A DNA stretch of 64,000 nucleotides from Rhodospirillaceae bacterium (lineage in GTDB: Bacteria; Pseudomonadota; Alphaproteobacteria; Rhodospirillales; UBA2165). The notes beneath the pieces are model-generated. The model was not told the origin of the DNA. It saw only the letters and a program-made list of their open reading frames with translations, and did not search any database. Below are positions 53,055 through 61,807 of this stretch, one piece after another; within the stretch, counting starts at the first letter, position 1, and every line of letters starts with the position of its first letter. Where the stretch lies: contig CANIGJ010000007.1 in the NCBI GenBank assembly GCA_947467145.1, forward strand, positions 95,424-159,423, written 5' to 3'. The position numbers were made by a program, and so were the translations under genes.

Positions 53055-53666
53055 TTAGTCTTTCGGGGCCGCGTAAGTTTTATCGAACGCCGGAACCGCA
53101 GCACGGAACCGATCGTGCCACGCCACCAGGTTCGGAAATTGCGCACGCCAATCGACCTGCTTGCGCCAATCGAGATAACCGAACGCGCAGGCCAGCGCGA
53201 TGGTGCCGACGTTCGGCTCCGTCACCGGCGGCTTGGCCTCGAGTGCCGTGATGGCGCGCACGATCTTGCCGCGCTGATAATCGAGCCACGGCTCGTGACG
53301 CTTCTCGGCCGGGCGATGGCGTCCTTCGTACACGATGAGGAGTGCGGCATCCATGATGCCGTCGCCCAGCGCCTGCAGGGTCTGCGCCTCGCGGCGCTGC
53401 ACCGGATCGGCGGGCACAATCTTGCCGCCGCCGGCGAGTTGATCGAGATAATCGAGGATGACAACGCTGTCATAGATGATGCCGCCGTCTTCAAGCAGCA
53501 GGGTCGGCATCTTGCCCAGCGGATTTTGGACACGCAGCGTGTCGTCCGCCTTTAGTGGGTCGGCGAATTCGGGAACGATCCGATCCTCAAGGCCAAGCAC
53601 GATGCCGGCGATCTTCACCTTGCGGCTGAACGGCGAGGTCGGCGTGGAGCGCAGGATCATGACCAT
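53055..53666 (-). CDS. Glutathione S-transferase
   Basis: 203 residues. N-domain ILRSTPTSPFSRKVKIAGIVLGLEDRIVPEF with Ser of SPFSRK as glutathione-contact residue, cis-proline KMPTLLLEDGGIIYDSVVILDYLD, C-domain LQALGDGIMDAALLIVYEGRH and TVGTIALACAFGYLDWR. Not the same subfamily as the beta-class GST at 4216. Same orientation as the ECH and enolase-superfamily genes. Often such GSTs in catabolic operons isomerise or remove glutathione adducts (family knowledge, inference here). Confidence 0.85.
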   Translation of the reverse strand: MVMILRSTPTSPFSRKVKIAGIVLGLEDRIVPEFADPLKADDTLRVQNPLGKMPTLLLEDGGIIYDSVVILDYLDQLAGGGKIVPADPVQRREAQTLQALGDGIMDAALLIVYEGRHRPAEKRHEPWLDYQRGKIVRAITALEAKPPVTEPNVGTIALACAFGYLDWRKQVDWRAQFPNLVAWHDRFRAAVPAFDKTYAAPKD

Positions 53667-53793
53667 GAGACGCCTATCTAGGTTCGGGTTAGGTCAGCCT
53701 GCGTTGCCCATGACGCACGGGACGAGTTTGAAGCTTGCGGTCTTCATCTCATCCTCGCGCGGCCATGAGCGGTCTACAGGGAATTAAGCGGAA

Positions 53794-55344
53794 CTACTTC
53801 TTCCAGGCGAAGTCGCCGACGATCGGATAGGAGTCGGCGATCGCATTCGGCGTCACGACGATGTCCTTGTTGTGCGCCCACAACATCGGCATCTCCGAGA
53901 TCGGGAAGATGTAAGCCTTCTCGTTGATGCGATCGAGCGCCGGGGTGTACGACGCCGCACGTTTCGCATCGTCGAATTCGAGATCGCCGGCGGCAGCGAT
54001 CTTGTTGATGAAGTCGTCCTTCCAATAGTCACGCGAGCCGGAGAAGAAGAAGTCCCACAGGGTGACCATGTCGGGATGCGTACCGGTCGGATAATTGCCG
54101 ACGAACGACGTGAACTCGCCGTCGCCGCGCTTTTTGATATAGACCGACGACGTGAGCGATTCGACGGAAGCGCGAATGCCGACCTTGCGAACTTCGCCCG
54201 CCAAGGCCTCGGCGATATACTTCACCGGCTCGAACACGTGGATCGTCAGATCGAGGCCGTTCGGGAAACCCGCTTCGGCCAACAGCTTCTTGGCGCCGGC
54301 CGGATCGTATTTGACCGGTTCGGTGCTCGGCGTGCAGCCGAACACGGACGGCAGACAGATGCCCTTCGTGTGATAGGCGCGATCACCGCCCGGGATGATG
54401 CCTTTGATCAGGAGATTGCGATCAATCGCCATGATGAAGGCTTTGCGCACCTTCTCGTCCGTCATCGCCTTGTTCGCCGAGCGTCCGAGCGCGTCGAACG
54501 TCACGTACACGAACACGCCGCTCGACGTCGTCGTGACATCGAGACCTGACTTGCCCTTCAAGTCCTGCGCTTCGTCCGGCCCGATGTTGCGCATGAGATC
54601 GATACCGCCGGTCAGCAACTGCGCGATGCGGGTCTGCTTGTCCGGGATGAACAGCGCCTCGACACGACGCACCGGCGCCTTGAAGATCGCCTTGTCGCCG
54701 ACGAAGCCATCGAAGCGTTCGATGGCCGCACCCTTGTTGCGATCGAGCGAGACGACCTTGTAGGGCCCGGTGCCGTTCGCCGAGCCGGCGCGGCCGTAAT
54801 CCAACTTGTCTTGCAGGCTGTTCAGGGTTTCGCCGTCATACATGCGAATGCGATAGGCAAGCGCGCCCAGATCGGTCGAAAAGGCCTTCGTCGAGGTGAT
54901 ACGCACCTTGTACGGGCTCAAGATCTCGGTCTGCTTGATCCAGCTATAGCGATCCTTGAACACCACCTTGCTGTTCGGATCGGTAATGTAATCGAGCACC
55001 GTTTTGACGTCGCTCGCGTCGAACGCATTGCCGTTGTGAAACTTGATGCCCTCACGCAGCTCGAATTCCAAGGTCGTGTCGTTCACGCGCTTGAAGGATT
55101 TCGCGAGGACCGGAATCCACTGCTTCTTGTATTCGTCGTAATTAATCAGATGCTGGTAGACGGCGCGGTTGAAGCCGTTCGCTTCTTCATGACCGATCGC
55201 GTAGCTGTCGAGCACATTGAAGGGATCGTTGACGGCCAGGCGGATGGTGTCCTGCGCCTTCTGGGCATGGGCGAGGGTCGCCGAACCCAAGAGGCCAAAG
55301 GCCGTGAGGGCCGCAACGGCGACCTTGCGAAATTGATGATGCAT
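53794..55344 (-). CDS. ABC-type peptide-like solute-binding protein, family 5 (copy 3)
   Basis: 516 residues with signal peptide MHHQFRKVAVAALTAFGLLGSATLAHA. Motifs LEFELREGIKFHNGNAFDASDVKTVLDYI, GSANGTGPYKVVSLDRNKGA, SANKAMTDEKVRKAFIMAIDRNLL and EKAYIFPISEMPMLW. Divergent from LysR copy 3; the intervening gap has an 18-base dyad. Paralogue of copies 1, 2 and 4. No ABC partner genes in the window. Confidence 0.9.
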   Translation of the reverse strand: MHHQFRKVAVAALTAFGLLGSATLAHAQKAQDTIRLAVNDPFNVLDSYAIGHEEANGFNRAVYQHLINYDEYKKQWIPVLAKSFKRVNDTTLEFELREGIKFHNGNAFDASDVKTVLDYITDPNSKVVFKDRYSWIKQTEILSPYKVRITSTKAFSTDLGALAYRIRMYDGETLNSLQDKLDYGRAGSANGTGPYKVVSLDRNKGAAIERFDGFVGDKAIFKAPVRRVEALFIPDKQTRIAQLLTGGIDLMRNIGPDEAQDLKGKSGLDVTTTSSGVFVYVTFDALGRSANKAMTDEKVRKAFIMAIDRNLLIKGIIPGGDRAYHTKGICLPSVFGCTPSTEPVKYDPAGAKKLLAEAGFPNGLDLTIHVFEPVKYIAEALAGEVRKVGIRASVESLTSSVYIKKRGDGEFTSFVGNYPTGTHPDMVTLWDFFFSGSRDYWKDDFINKIAAAGDLEFDDAKRAASYTPALDRINEKAYIFPISEMPMLWAHNKDIVVTPNAIADSYPIVGDFAWKK

Positions 55345-55448
55345 CTAAATCTCCCGTGTGACGAGCCGAAGGACAGGCGGACAGGCGCGCATATCCTAGG
55401 TTTTGAGCCCCGAATTTTGCAGGACCCTAACTAACCCCCGCCCCCCTG

Positions 55449-55466
55449 TGAAATCAATTCATTTCA
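55449..55466. promoter_or_regulatory. LysR-type dyad between binding protein copy 3 and LysR copy 3
   Basis: TGAAAT-CAATTC-ATTTCA is a perfect 6-bp inverted repeat containing T-N11-A. It lies 30 bases before the LysR ATG and about 105 bases before the binding-protein start, a typical divergent LTTR position. Confidence 0.55.
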
Positions 55467-55495
55467 AAAAATTAATCCATGTATAAAATATTGCT

Positions 55496-56392
55496 ATGAT
55501 CATCGATCCCCGCCACCTGATGCAGCTGACCGCCATCGTCAATGCCGGCTCCTACTCCGAGGCCGCCAAGCGCCTGGGTCTCACCCAACCGGCGCTGAGC
55601 CGCAACATCCGCATCCTCGAAAAGATCATCGGCGCACGGGTGCTGGAGCGTGGGCGCAACGGTGTGACGCCGACCGACATCGGGCTCAAGCTGACGACAC
55701 ATGGCCATACGATCCTGTCGTCGCTCGAACAGGCCAAGGGCCTCGCCGAAGCGGTCTCCAGCGGCGATGCCGGCGAATTGCGCATCGGCTGCCTGCAGAT
55801 GGTGGTGAACACCGTTCTGGCCGCACCGCTCGAAGAATTCGTCGCCTCCCGGCCGGGCATCCGGGTGAAAGCGGAGATCGGCCCGTCGCCGTTGATCCAG
55901 AGCCGACTGCGCTCGGGTCATCTCGACCTCACCATCATGCGGCTGACCCTGGCCGAGATTTCGAACGAGATCGAGATCGAGGAAATCCTAGGCGACGAAC
56001 TGGTCGTCGTGTGCCCGAAGAAACACCGCCTCGCCAAATCCAAGGATGTCGCCAAAGAGAACCTGTCGGACTCGCGCTGGCTGGTCTATTCGACCCTGGT
56101 CTATGGCGCGGACGCCGACCGCATCCTGCCGAACCTGGGCGTGAAGATGGAAAACGTCGCAGTCGAGACGGATTCGCAGGAATTGCTGTTTCATCTGCTC
56201 GAAGAAGGCAAATACCTGTCTTTGCTGCCGCGCCGCTTCGTCCAGGACACCCGGCTCGAGGATTTCGTCACCATGGTATCGCTGCCCGAGCGCGTGCAGT
56301 TGCGCCCCATCGGCATCGCCTATCGCAAACCGTACGATCTACCGCCGCTGGCGTCGGACTTCCTCGCCCATCTGCGCGCCCGGATTGGCTAG
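55496..56392 (+). CDS. LysR-family transcriptional regulator (copy 3)
   Basis: 298 residues. HTH (IIDPRHLMQLTAIVNAGSYSEAAKRLGLTQPALSRNIRILEKIIGARVLER), effector domain (LRIGCLQMVVNTVLAAPLEEFVASRPGIRVKAEIGPS). Paralogous to LysR copy 1 and in the same arrangement, divergent from a family-5 binding protein. It could also control the extradiol/Rieske genes downstream, which start 116 bases later on the same strand. Confidence 0.9.
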   Translation: MIIDPRHLMQLTAIVNAGSYSEAAKRLGLTQPALSRNIRILEKIIGARVLERGRNGVTPTDIGLKLTTHGHTILSSLEQAKGLAEAVSSGDAGELRIGCLQMVVNTVLAAPLEEFVASRPGIRVKAEIGPSPLIQSRLRSGHLDLTIMRLTLAEISNEIEIEEILGDELVVVCPKKHRLAKSKDVAKENLSDSRWLVYSTLVYGADADRILPNLGVKMENVAVETDSQELLFHLLEEGKYLSLLPRRFVQDTRLEDFVTMVSLPERVQLRPIGIAYRKPYDLPPLASDFLAHLRARIG

Positions 56393-56507
56393 ATATACCA
56401 TTTTCTTATGGTTCGATCATTTTTTGCGAATCTATTAATTTCACAGAACCGACACGGTGCGATAACGTCCCTTCACTTCACAGGGACATTTCGGGCAGAC
56501 CATAAGA

Positions 56508-57515
56508 ATGGCCAATATCGTCGGCGCCTTCGGAACCTCGCACGGACCGCTTCTGACCCTCGCGGCGGATCAGTGGCATCTGCGCGAACAGGTCGACCGC
56601 ACGCGCAAACATGCGTTCCGTGGCGGCACGTATAGCTTCGATCAATTGGTCGAATTGCGCGCCAGTGAAGGCTTCGGCCCGAAGAACGAGCTTGCAACCC
56701 GCACCGCGTTCCACGCGCGCTGCCAGACTCAGCTCGACGCGCTCGGCGACATGGCGCTGGATCTGAATCCTGACGTGCTGATCATCGTCGGCGACGATCA
56801 ACACGAATGGTTCCCGACCGGCATTCAACCCGCCTTTACCATCTACAACGGCGACAAGACGCTGAACTCCAAATACGACCTGGAGAAGATGAAGGACTGG
56901 CACATCAGCCGCATCATGGTGGAAAAATTTCGCCATACCGAGGTCGACACCTATTACGACTGCGTGCCGGAATTGGCGAACCACATCATCGCGCGCGCCG
57001 TCGCCGACGAATTCGACGTCAATGCGTGCCCGCAGGTTCCCGTCGATGCCAACGGCCCGATCGGCATGGGCCATGCCTTCACCTTCATCTATCGCCGCAT
57101 CCTGCGCGACCGCCCGATTCCGTTGGTGCCGATCCTGGTGAACACCTTCTATCCGCCGAACCAGCCGTCGGCGAAACGTTGCTACGATTTCGGCAAAGCC
57201 ATTGGACGCGCGATCAAATCGTGGGACAGCGGCAAACGCGTGGCGCTCTTCGCGTCGGGCGGGCTCAGCCATTATGTCGTCGACGAGACCTGGGATGAGC
57301 GTATGATCAAGGCGATCCAGACACGCGACGAAGCGACAATTGCCGCCGAGCCGGAAACGATGTTCCGCTCTGGCTCCTCCGAGACCAAGAACTGGCTCAT
57401 CGTCGCCGGCGCGATGGCAGAGACGCAGATGAACATGAATATGTTGGATTACGTGCCCTGCTATCGCTCCGCCGCCGGAACCGGCAATGCGATGGCCTTC
57501 GCCAATTGGAAATAG
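56508..57515 (+). CDS. LigB-family extradiol ring-cleavage dioxygenase
   Basis: 335 residues. Non-haem iron ligands by alignment with the LigB family: His12 in GTSHGPLL, His99 in VGDDQHEWF and an acidic residue in the C-terminal half; His189 (MGHAFTF) and His255 (GGLSHYVVDE) are the usual active-site histidines. Class III extradiol enzymes cleave catecholic rings beside a hydroxyl. No separate LigA-like small subunit is encoded, so it is a single-subunit type. It starts after a 115-base gap from lysR and precedes the Rieske oxygenase, consistent with ring hydroxylation followed by cleavage. Substrate unknown. Confidence 0.92.
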   Translation: MANIVGAFGTSHGPLLTLAADQWHLREQVDRTRKHAFRGGTYSFDQLVELRASEGFGPKNELATRTAFHARCQTQLDALGDMALDLNPDVLIIVGDDQHEWFPTGIQPAFTIYNGDKTLNSKYDLEKMKDWHISRIMVEKFRHTEVDTYYDCVPELANHIIARAVADEFDVNACPQVPVDANGPIGMGHAFTFIYRRILRDRPIPLVPILVNTFYPPNQPSAKRCYDFGKAIGRAIKSWDSGKRVALFASGGLSHYVVDETWDERMIKAIQTRDEATIAAEPETMFRSGSSETKNWLIVAGAMAETQMNMNMLDYVPCYRSAAGTGNAMAFANWK

Positions 57516-57537
57516 CGTACGAGACGTACGTGAACAT

Positions 57538-57556
57538 GACGCGCGAAACGCGCGTC
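57538..57556 (+). other. Intercistronic hairpin in the extradiol-Rieske operon
   Basis: GACGCGCG pairs with CGCGCGTC over a 3-base loop; a weaker CGTAC/GTACG stem precedes it at 57516-57530. No T-run follows, so it is likelier to be an RNA-processing or stability element than a terminator. Confidence 0.5.
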
Positions 57557-57579
57557 GACGTAAATTAAGGAGAGACGGG

Positions 57580-58890
57580 ATGGCAACGCTTCAGGACAAC
57601 GAAACCCTCACTCGCGTCAGCGCCGGCACGCCGATGGGCGACCTCATGCGCCAATATTGGATCCCGGCCGCCAAATCGAGCGAGCTGACCAAAGACAGCG
57701 ATCCGGTCCGCCTGATGCTGCTGGGGGAAAAACTCGTCGCCTTCCGCGACACCAACGGCAAGGTCGGCATCATGGACCACCGTTGCCCGCACCGTTGCGC
57801 GTCGCTGTTCTTCGGACGCAATGAAGAAGGCGGCATCCGCTGCGTCTATCACGGCTGGAAGTTCGACGCCGACGGCAACTGCACCGACATGGCGAACGTG
57901 CCGCCGCACCAGGATTTCAAGCAAAAGGTCCACGCCAAGGCCTACAAGACCGCCGAACGTAACGGCTTGGTCTGGGTCTATATGGGCGATCAGGCGAACG
58001 TGCCGGAACTGCCGCCGTTCGAAGCCAACCTGCTGCCGGAAAGCGAAGTGAACATCTGGTTCGTCATGCGCGAATGCAGCTATCTGCAGGGCCTCGAAGG
58101 CGACATGGACACCTCGCATCTCGGTTTCCTGCATTACGGTCTGCTCAAGGGCACCGATTTCGAACAGAGCGCCGCGCAGCGCTATACCGCGTCCAACAAG
58201 ACGCCAGAATATGTCACCAAGACAACCGATTGGGGTTACATGTACGCCGCCGTACGCGGCGACGGCAGCGACGAAGTGCATATGCGCGTGTCGCAGTTCC
58301 TCATGCCGTTCTGGACCATGCCGCCAGTCAACTCGATCACCAAAAACTTCATAGCGCGCGCTTGGGTGCCGATGGACGACACGCATCACATGTTCGTCCA
58401 TATCGTACAGAAGGATGTCGATCCTCTGGCGCGCAAGCTGCTCGATGGCCGCTCGGCGGGCTTCAAGCCGGGTTTCGATTTCAAACCGAACACAACGGAT
58501 TGGTACGGCCGCTTCAACTTGAAGCAGGATATGTCGAACGATTTCATGATCGACCGCGAGAAGCAGCGCACCGAAAGCTTCACCGGCATCGACGGCATCA
58601 CCTTGCAGGACTTCGCGGTCACCGAAAGCATGGGCGGGATCGCACCGCGCGAGCTCGAACATCTGGCGGCATCCGACGCGGCGATCGCGCAGACGCGGCG
58701 TATCCTGATCAACGCAGCGAACGGCTTCAAGGAAGGCAAGCGCCATCCGAGCATGGATCAGGCCGCGCTCGTCGGCAAAGTGCGCAGCGGCTTCTTCCAG
58801 GCGCCCAAAGACGGTGATTGGCAGAAACTTTATGAAGAGCAGTTGGAACTGGCGCCGTTCCCCACCGCGACACAGCAAGCCGCGGAATAA
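57580..58890 (+). CDS. Rieske-type aromatic ring-hydroxylating dioxygenase alpha subunit (copy 3)
   Basis: 436 residues from ATG at 57580, with AAGGAGA upstream; the longer frame is not used. Rieske ligands Cys69-X-His71 and Cys88-X2-His91 (IMDHRCPHRCASLFFGRNE, IRCVYHGWKF); iron site SYLQGLEGDMDTSHLGFLHYG. It lies 64 bases after the LigB-like gene and is followed by a rho-independent terminator. Cooperation with the extradiol enzyme is inferred from operon position. Confidence 0.93.
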   Translation: MATLQDNETLTRVSAGTPMGDLMRQYWIPAAKSSELTKDSDPVRLMLLGEKLVAFRDTNGKVGIMDHRCPHRCASLFFGRNEEGGIRCVYHGWKFDADGNCTDMANVPPHQDFKQKVHAKAYKTAERNGLVWVYMGDQANVPELPPFEANLLPESEVNIWFVMRECSYLQGLEGDMDTSHLGFLHYGLLKGTDFEQSAAQRYTASNKTPEYVTKTTDWGYMYAAVRGDGSDEVHMRVSQFLMPFWTMPPVNSITKNFIARAWVPMDDTHHMFVHIVQKDVDPLARKLLDGRSAGFKPGFDFKPNTTDWYGRFNLKQDMSNDFMIDREKQRTESFTGIDGITLQDFAVTESMGGIAPRELEHLAASDAAIAQTRRILINAANGFKEGKRHPSMDQAALVGKVRSGFFQAPKDGDWQKLYEEQLELAPFPTATQQAAE

Positions 58891-58926
58891 AGCCTACGGA
58901 TTTGGGACGATCAGGTCCCTGCAAAG

Positions 58927-58958
58927 CGCCGCCGGGAGAATTTCCGGCGGCGTCTTTA
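58927..58958 (+). terminator. Rho-independent terminator after Rieske copy 3
   Basis: CGCCGCCGG pairs with CCGGCGGCG (9 bp plus extensions), followed by TCTTTA. It ends the LigB-Rieske transcript and separates it from binding protein copy 4. Confidence 0.8.
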
Positions 58959-58982
58959 TATGCATATATCCATATGCATATA
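58957..58982. promoter_or_regulatory. AT-rich inverted repeat (candidate operator) before binding protein copy 4
   Basis: TATATGCATAT and ATATGCATATA form a perfect 11-bp inverted repeat with a 4-base spacer; each arm contains the self-complementary ATATGCATAT. It lies 44 bases before the TTG start at 59026. It might be the operator of an unidentified regulator; none of the LysR copies is adjacent in the divergent sense. Confidence 0.55.
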
Positions 58983-59025
58983 CTGTCGGATAACGACCAA
59001 TAAATTTAAAAACGGGAGAGCTACT

Positions 59026-60561
59026 TTGCACAAAGCCATTTTCGCCGCCGCTGCGGCGCTCGCCGCCGCGTGGACCCTGCCGGCCGCCGCCCAGAAATCC
59101 GCCGACACCTTGCGCATCGCCATCAACGATCCTTGGGTGATCCTGTCCAGCTATCACATCAATGTCGACGAGGCGTCCAACTTCTATCGCGGCATTTACG
59201 AGCCGTTGATCGGTTACGACGAGCGTGCGCGCAAATGGGTGCCGATCCTGGCGAAAAGCTGGACACAGGTTTCGCCGACCGTCATGGAATTCGAACTGCG
59301 CGAAAACGTCACCTTCCACAACGGCAACAAGTTCGATGCCGACGATGTCTTGGCGACGATCAATTTCCTGATCGATCCGAAATCCAAAGTGTCGTTCAAG
59401 CAGCGCTATGAATGGATCGCCAAGATCGAGAAGCTCGATCAATACAAGGTCCGTATAACCGCGAAGGAGCCGCTGGTCACCAACATGCAGTTGCTCGCCT
59501 TCCGCATGGTGATGTGGGACGCGGAAACCCTGAACGCCCTGCAAGATCCGGAAGATTACGGCCGCAATCCGATCGGCACTGGGCCGATGAAGGCGGTGTT
59601 CCTCGATCGCAACAAAGGTGCGCTGCTCGAAACCCTGCCCACCCATTACGGCGACAAGAAATATCAGCGCACCGGCGTGAAGCGCGTCCATGGCGTGCCC
59701 CTGCCCGACCGCCAGACCCAGCTTGCCCAACTGCTGACCGGCGGCATCGACATGATCCGCAACGCCTCGCCCGACGACGCGCGCGAGCTTGGCAGCAACC
59801 CCAAACTCGACGTGTCGATCCTCGATGCATCGAGCATGTTCTACATCGCCTTCGATTCACAGGGCACCAGCGGCAACAAGCTGTTCACCGATCCGCGCGT
59901 GCGCCAGGCGGTGTGGATGGCGGTCGATCGCGACCCGATCATTGAGCATATCGTTCCGGGCGGCGCAAAATACGTGAAAAAGCTGACCGGGCTGTGCTTC
60001 GAAACCACGACGCCGGCCTGCAATCCCACCGTCGCCTTCCCGAAATACGATCCGGAAGGTGCGAAGAAACTATTGGCCGAGGCCGGTTATCCGGACGGCA
60101 TCGAATACGAATACACCGTGGTCACGCCGCAAAAGCCGATCGCGGAAGCGGTGGCGGGTTCGATGCTGAAGGCCGGCATCCGCGCCAAGATCCGACCCGT
60201 GCCGATCAGCGTTTATCAGAAGGAACGCAATGAAGGGAAATTGACGTCCTGGACGATCGTGTTCCCGAGCGCCAGCCATCCCGATGCGTCCAACATACTG
60301 GAAACGCTTATGACCGGCGCGGTCGCCAAATATTACGAAGACCCGACCTTGTTCAAACTGATCGAGGATGGACAAAAAGAATTCGACGACGCCAAGCGCA
60401 GCGCGATCTATCAGAAGGCGTACGATCGGGTGAACAGCCAGTTCTACATCTATCCGATGTCGAGCCTGCCGAACGTCTTTCTCCACACCAAGGAGATCAA
60501 GATCCTCGACAATCCGTTGATGGCCGGCGACACCTCGATCACCGATTACACCTGGAAATAA
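59026..60561 (+). CDS. ABC-type peptide-like solute-binding protein, family 5 (copy 4)
   Basis: 511 residues from a TTG at 59026, preceded by GGGAGAG at five bases; no ATG or GTG fits, and the text LHKAIFAAAAALAAAWTLPAAAQ then is a normal signal peptide. Motifs: MEFELRENVTFHNGNKFDADDVLATINFLIDPKSKVSFKQRYEW, NPIGTGPMKAVFLDRNKGALLE, TSGNKLFTDPRVRQAVWMAVDRD, LLAEAGYPDGIEYEYTV. Followed after 4 bases by a RidA gene. No ABC partners. Confidence 0.92.
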   Translation: MHKAIFAAAAALAAAWTLPAAAQKSADTLRIAINDPWVILSSYHINVDEASNFYRGIYEPLIGYDERARKWVPILAKSWTQVSPTVMEFELRENVTFHNGNKFDADDVLATINFLIDPKSKVSFKQRYEWIAKIEKLDQYKVRITAKEPLVTNMQLLAFRMVMWDAETLNALQDPEDYGRNPIGTGPMKAVFLDRNKGALLETLPTHYGDKKYQRTGVKRVHGVPLPDRQTQLAQLLTGGIDMIRNASPDDARELGSNPKLDVSILDASSMFYIAFDSQGTSGNKLFTDPRVRQAVWMAVDRDPIIEHIVPGGAKYVKKLTGLCFETTTPACNPTVAFPKYDPEGAKKLLAEAGYPDGIEYEYTVVTPQKPIAEAVAGSMLKAGIRAKIRPVPISVYQKERNEGKLTSWTIVFPSASHPDASNILETLMTGAVAKYYEDPTLFKLIEDGQKEFDDAKRSAIYQKAYDRVNSQFYIYPMSSLPNVFLHTKEIKILDNPLMAGDTSITDYTWK

Positions 60562-60565
60562 TTCA

Positions 60566-60961
60566 ATGCCCAGAAAACGACGCGTCGCGCATGTCAAAGG
60601 CGGCAGGCTGCACGCCAATCCAATCCCCGAGGCCGTACGCATCGGCAACACCATCTATTCGTCCGCCATCTCGGGCGTCGATCCGGCGACCGTGAAAGCG
60701 CCGGACGATCTGGAAGCCCAGGTCAAACTCTGCTTCCAGCATATGAAGGAGCTGCTCGAAAGCGTCGATGCCTCGCTCGACGACATCATCAAGCTTGAAG
60801 TCTCGATGACCGATTCGAGCCCTGAGAAGCGCGCGGTGCTCAATAAGTACTGGCTCGCGACCTTCCCGGACGAAGAAGACCGCCCGGCGCGCCATACCAG
60901 CCAAGGGCCGCTGTCCAACAATTACCTGATCCAGTTCGAGTTCGTCGCCGTCGTCGAATAG
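60566..60961 (+). CDS. RidA/YjgF/Rid-family protein
   Basis: 131 residues. Family words: NTIYSSAISGVDPATVK, LEAQVKLCFQHMKELLESVDASLDDIIKLEVSMTDSS and FPDEEDRPARHTSQGPL. The conserved Arg of RPARHT is present; the family typically deaminates reactive enamines/imines or acts as an accessory in amino-acid and aromatic catabolism. It is cotranscribed with binding protein copy 4 (4-base gap). Confidence 0.9.
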   Translation: MPRKRRVAHVKGGRLHANPIPEAVRIGNTIYSSAISGVDPATVKAPDDLEAQVKLCFQHMKELLESVDASLDDIIKLEVSMTDSSPEKRAVLNKYWLATFPDEEDRPARHTSQGPLSNNYLIQFEFVAVVE

Positions 60962-61027
60962 TCGAAAGCCAAACCGCATCCGACGAGGGTTTGACCCTCC
61001 GCCGACTCGGGGTGAGACTTCCCCGCC

Positions 61028-61807
61028 ATGGGAACGGCGCGACGAGTTCTGATCCTGGGCGGCACCGCCGAAGCCTCCGCTTTGGTCCGCCGCCTCCCGC
61101 TGGATTCGCATCAGTTCCATCCGATCCTGTCGTTCGCCGAGCGGCCGCGCGGTCCCGAATCGCCCAAATGCGAGGTACGCATCGGCGGGTTCGGGGGTAC
61201 CGACGGACTTGTGAATTATCTGCGCAAAGAGGCCATCGATAGCGTGATCGACGCCACCCATCCGTTCGCCCGGCACATGCGCTGGAATGCGGCCGAGGCG
61301 TGCGCCGAGGCGAATATCCCGCGCCTGCGTTTGGAACGGGCGCCCTGGACACAGCATGCGGGCGATCTGTGGCAGTTGGTGCCCGATATCGATCAGGCAT
61401 CCGCGGCGCTCGCCTGGTCGCAGCGGATTTTCCTGACCATCGGCCATCGCGATGTGGAGGCGTTCGGCGGCTACGAGAACAAATGGTTCCTGGTACGCGC
61501 CAGCGCACCACCCGATCTCGATCTCGCATTGCCGGGTGAGCTGTTACTAGCGCCGGGCCCCGTCTCCGAAGCGGACGAGATCGAACTGCTGACGATGTGG
61601 CGCATCGATACCGTCGTCAGCAGGAACGGCGGCGGCGCGGCCATGAACGCGAAGATCACCGCGGCGCGCAGGCTCGGCATCAAGGTGGTGATGGTGGAAC
61701 GTCCGCCCAATCCGCCGGGTGCGCGCGTCGAAACCGTGGAGCAGGCGCTCGCCTGGCTCGATCAGAGCGTCTCAATCGGCGGGATGCGCACGACGTCGGC
61801 CTCGTAG
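61028..61807 (+). CDS. cobK: Precorrin-6A reductase CobK/CbiJ
   Basis: 259 residues. Begins RRVLILGGTAEASALVRRL (Rossmann motif) and contains SVIDATHPFARHMRWNAAEACAEANIPRLRLERAPW, DQASAALAWSQRIFLTIGHRDVEAF and a GPVSEADEIELLTMWRIDTVVSRNGGGAAMNAKITAARRLGIKVVMVERP motif. NADPH-dependent reduction of precorrin-6A in the aerobic B12 pathway. No other cob gene is here. The 3' end overlaps the cupin gene by 46 bases. Confidence 0.9.
   Translation: MGTARRVLILGGTAEASALVRRLPLDSHQFHPILSFAERPRGPESPKCEVRIGGFGGTDGLVNYLRKEAIDSVIDATHPFARHMRWNAAEACAEANIPRLRLERAPWTQHAGDLWQLVPDIDQASAALAWSQRIFLTIGHRDVEAFGGYENKWFLVRASAPPDLDLALPGELLLAPGPVSEADEIELLTMWRIDTVVSRNGGGAAMNAKITAARRLGIKVVMVERPPNPPGARVETVEQALAWLDQSVSIGGMRTTSAS

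Noticed and set aside
57565..58878. 437-residue minus-strand frame
   Set aside because: It is antisense to Rieske copy 3 with no recognisable motif.
60962..61027. Cobalamin riboswitch before cobK
   Set aside because: The gap is only 66 bases and has none of the B12-box words.
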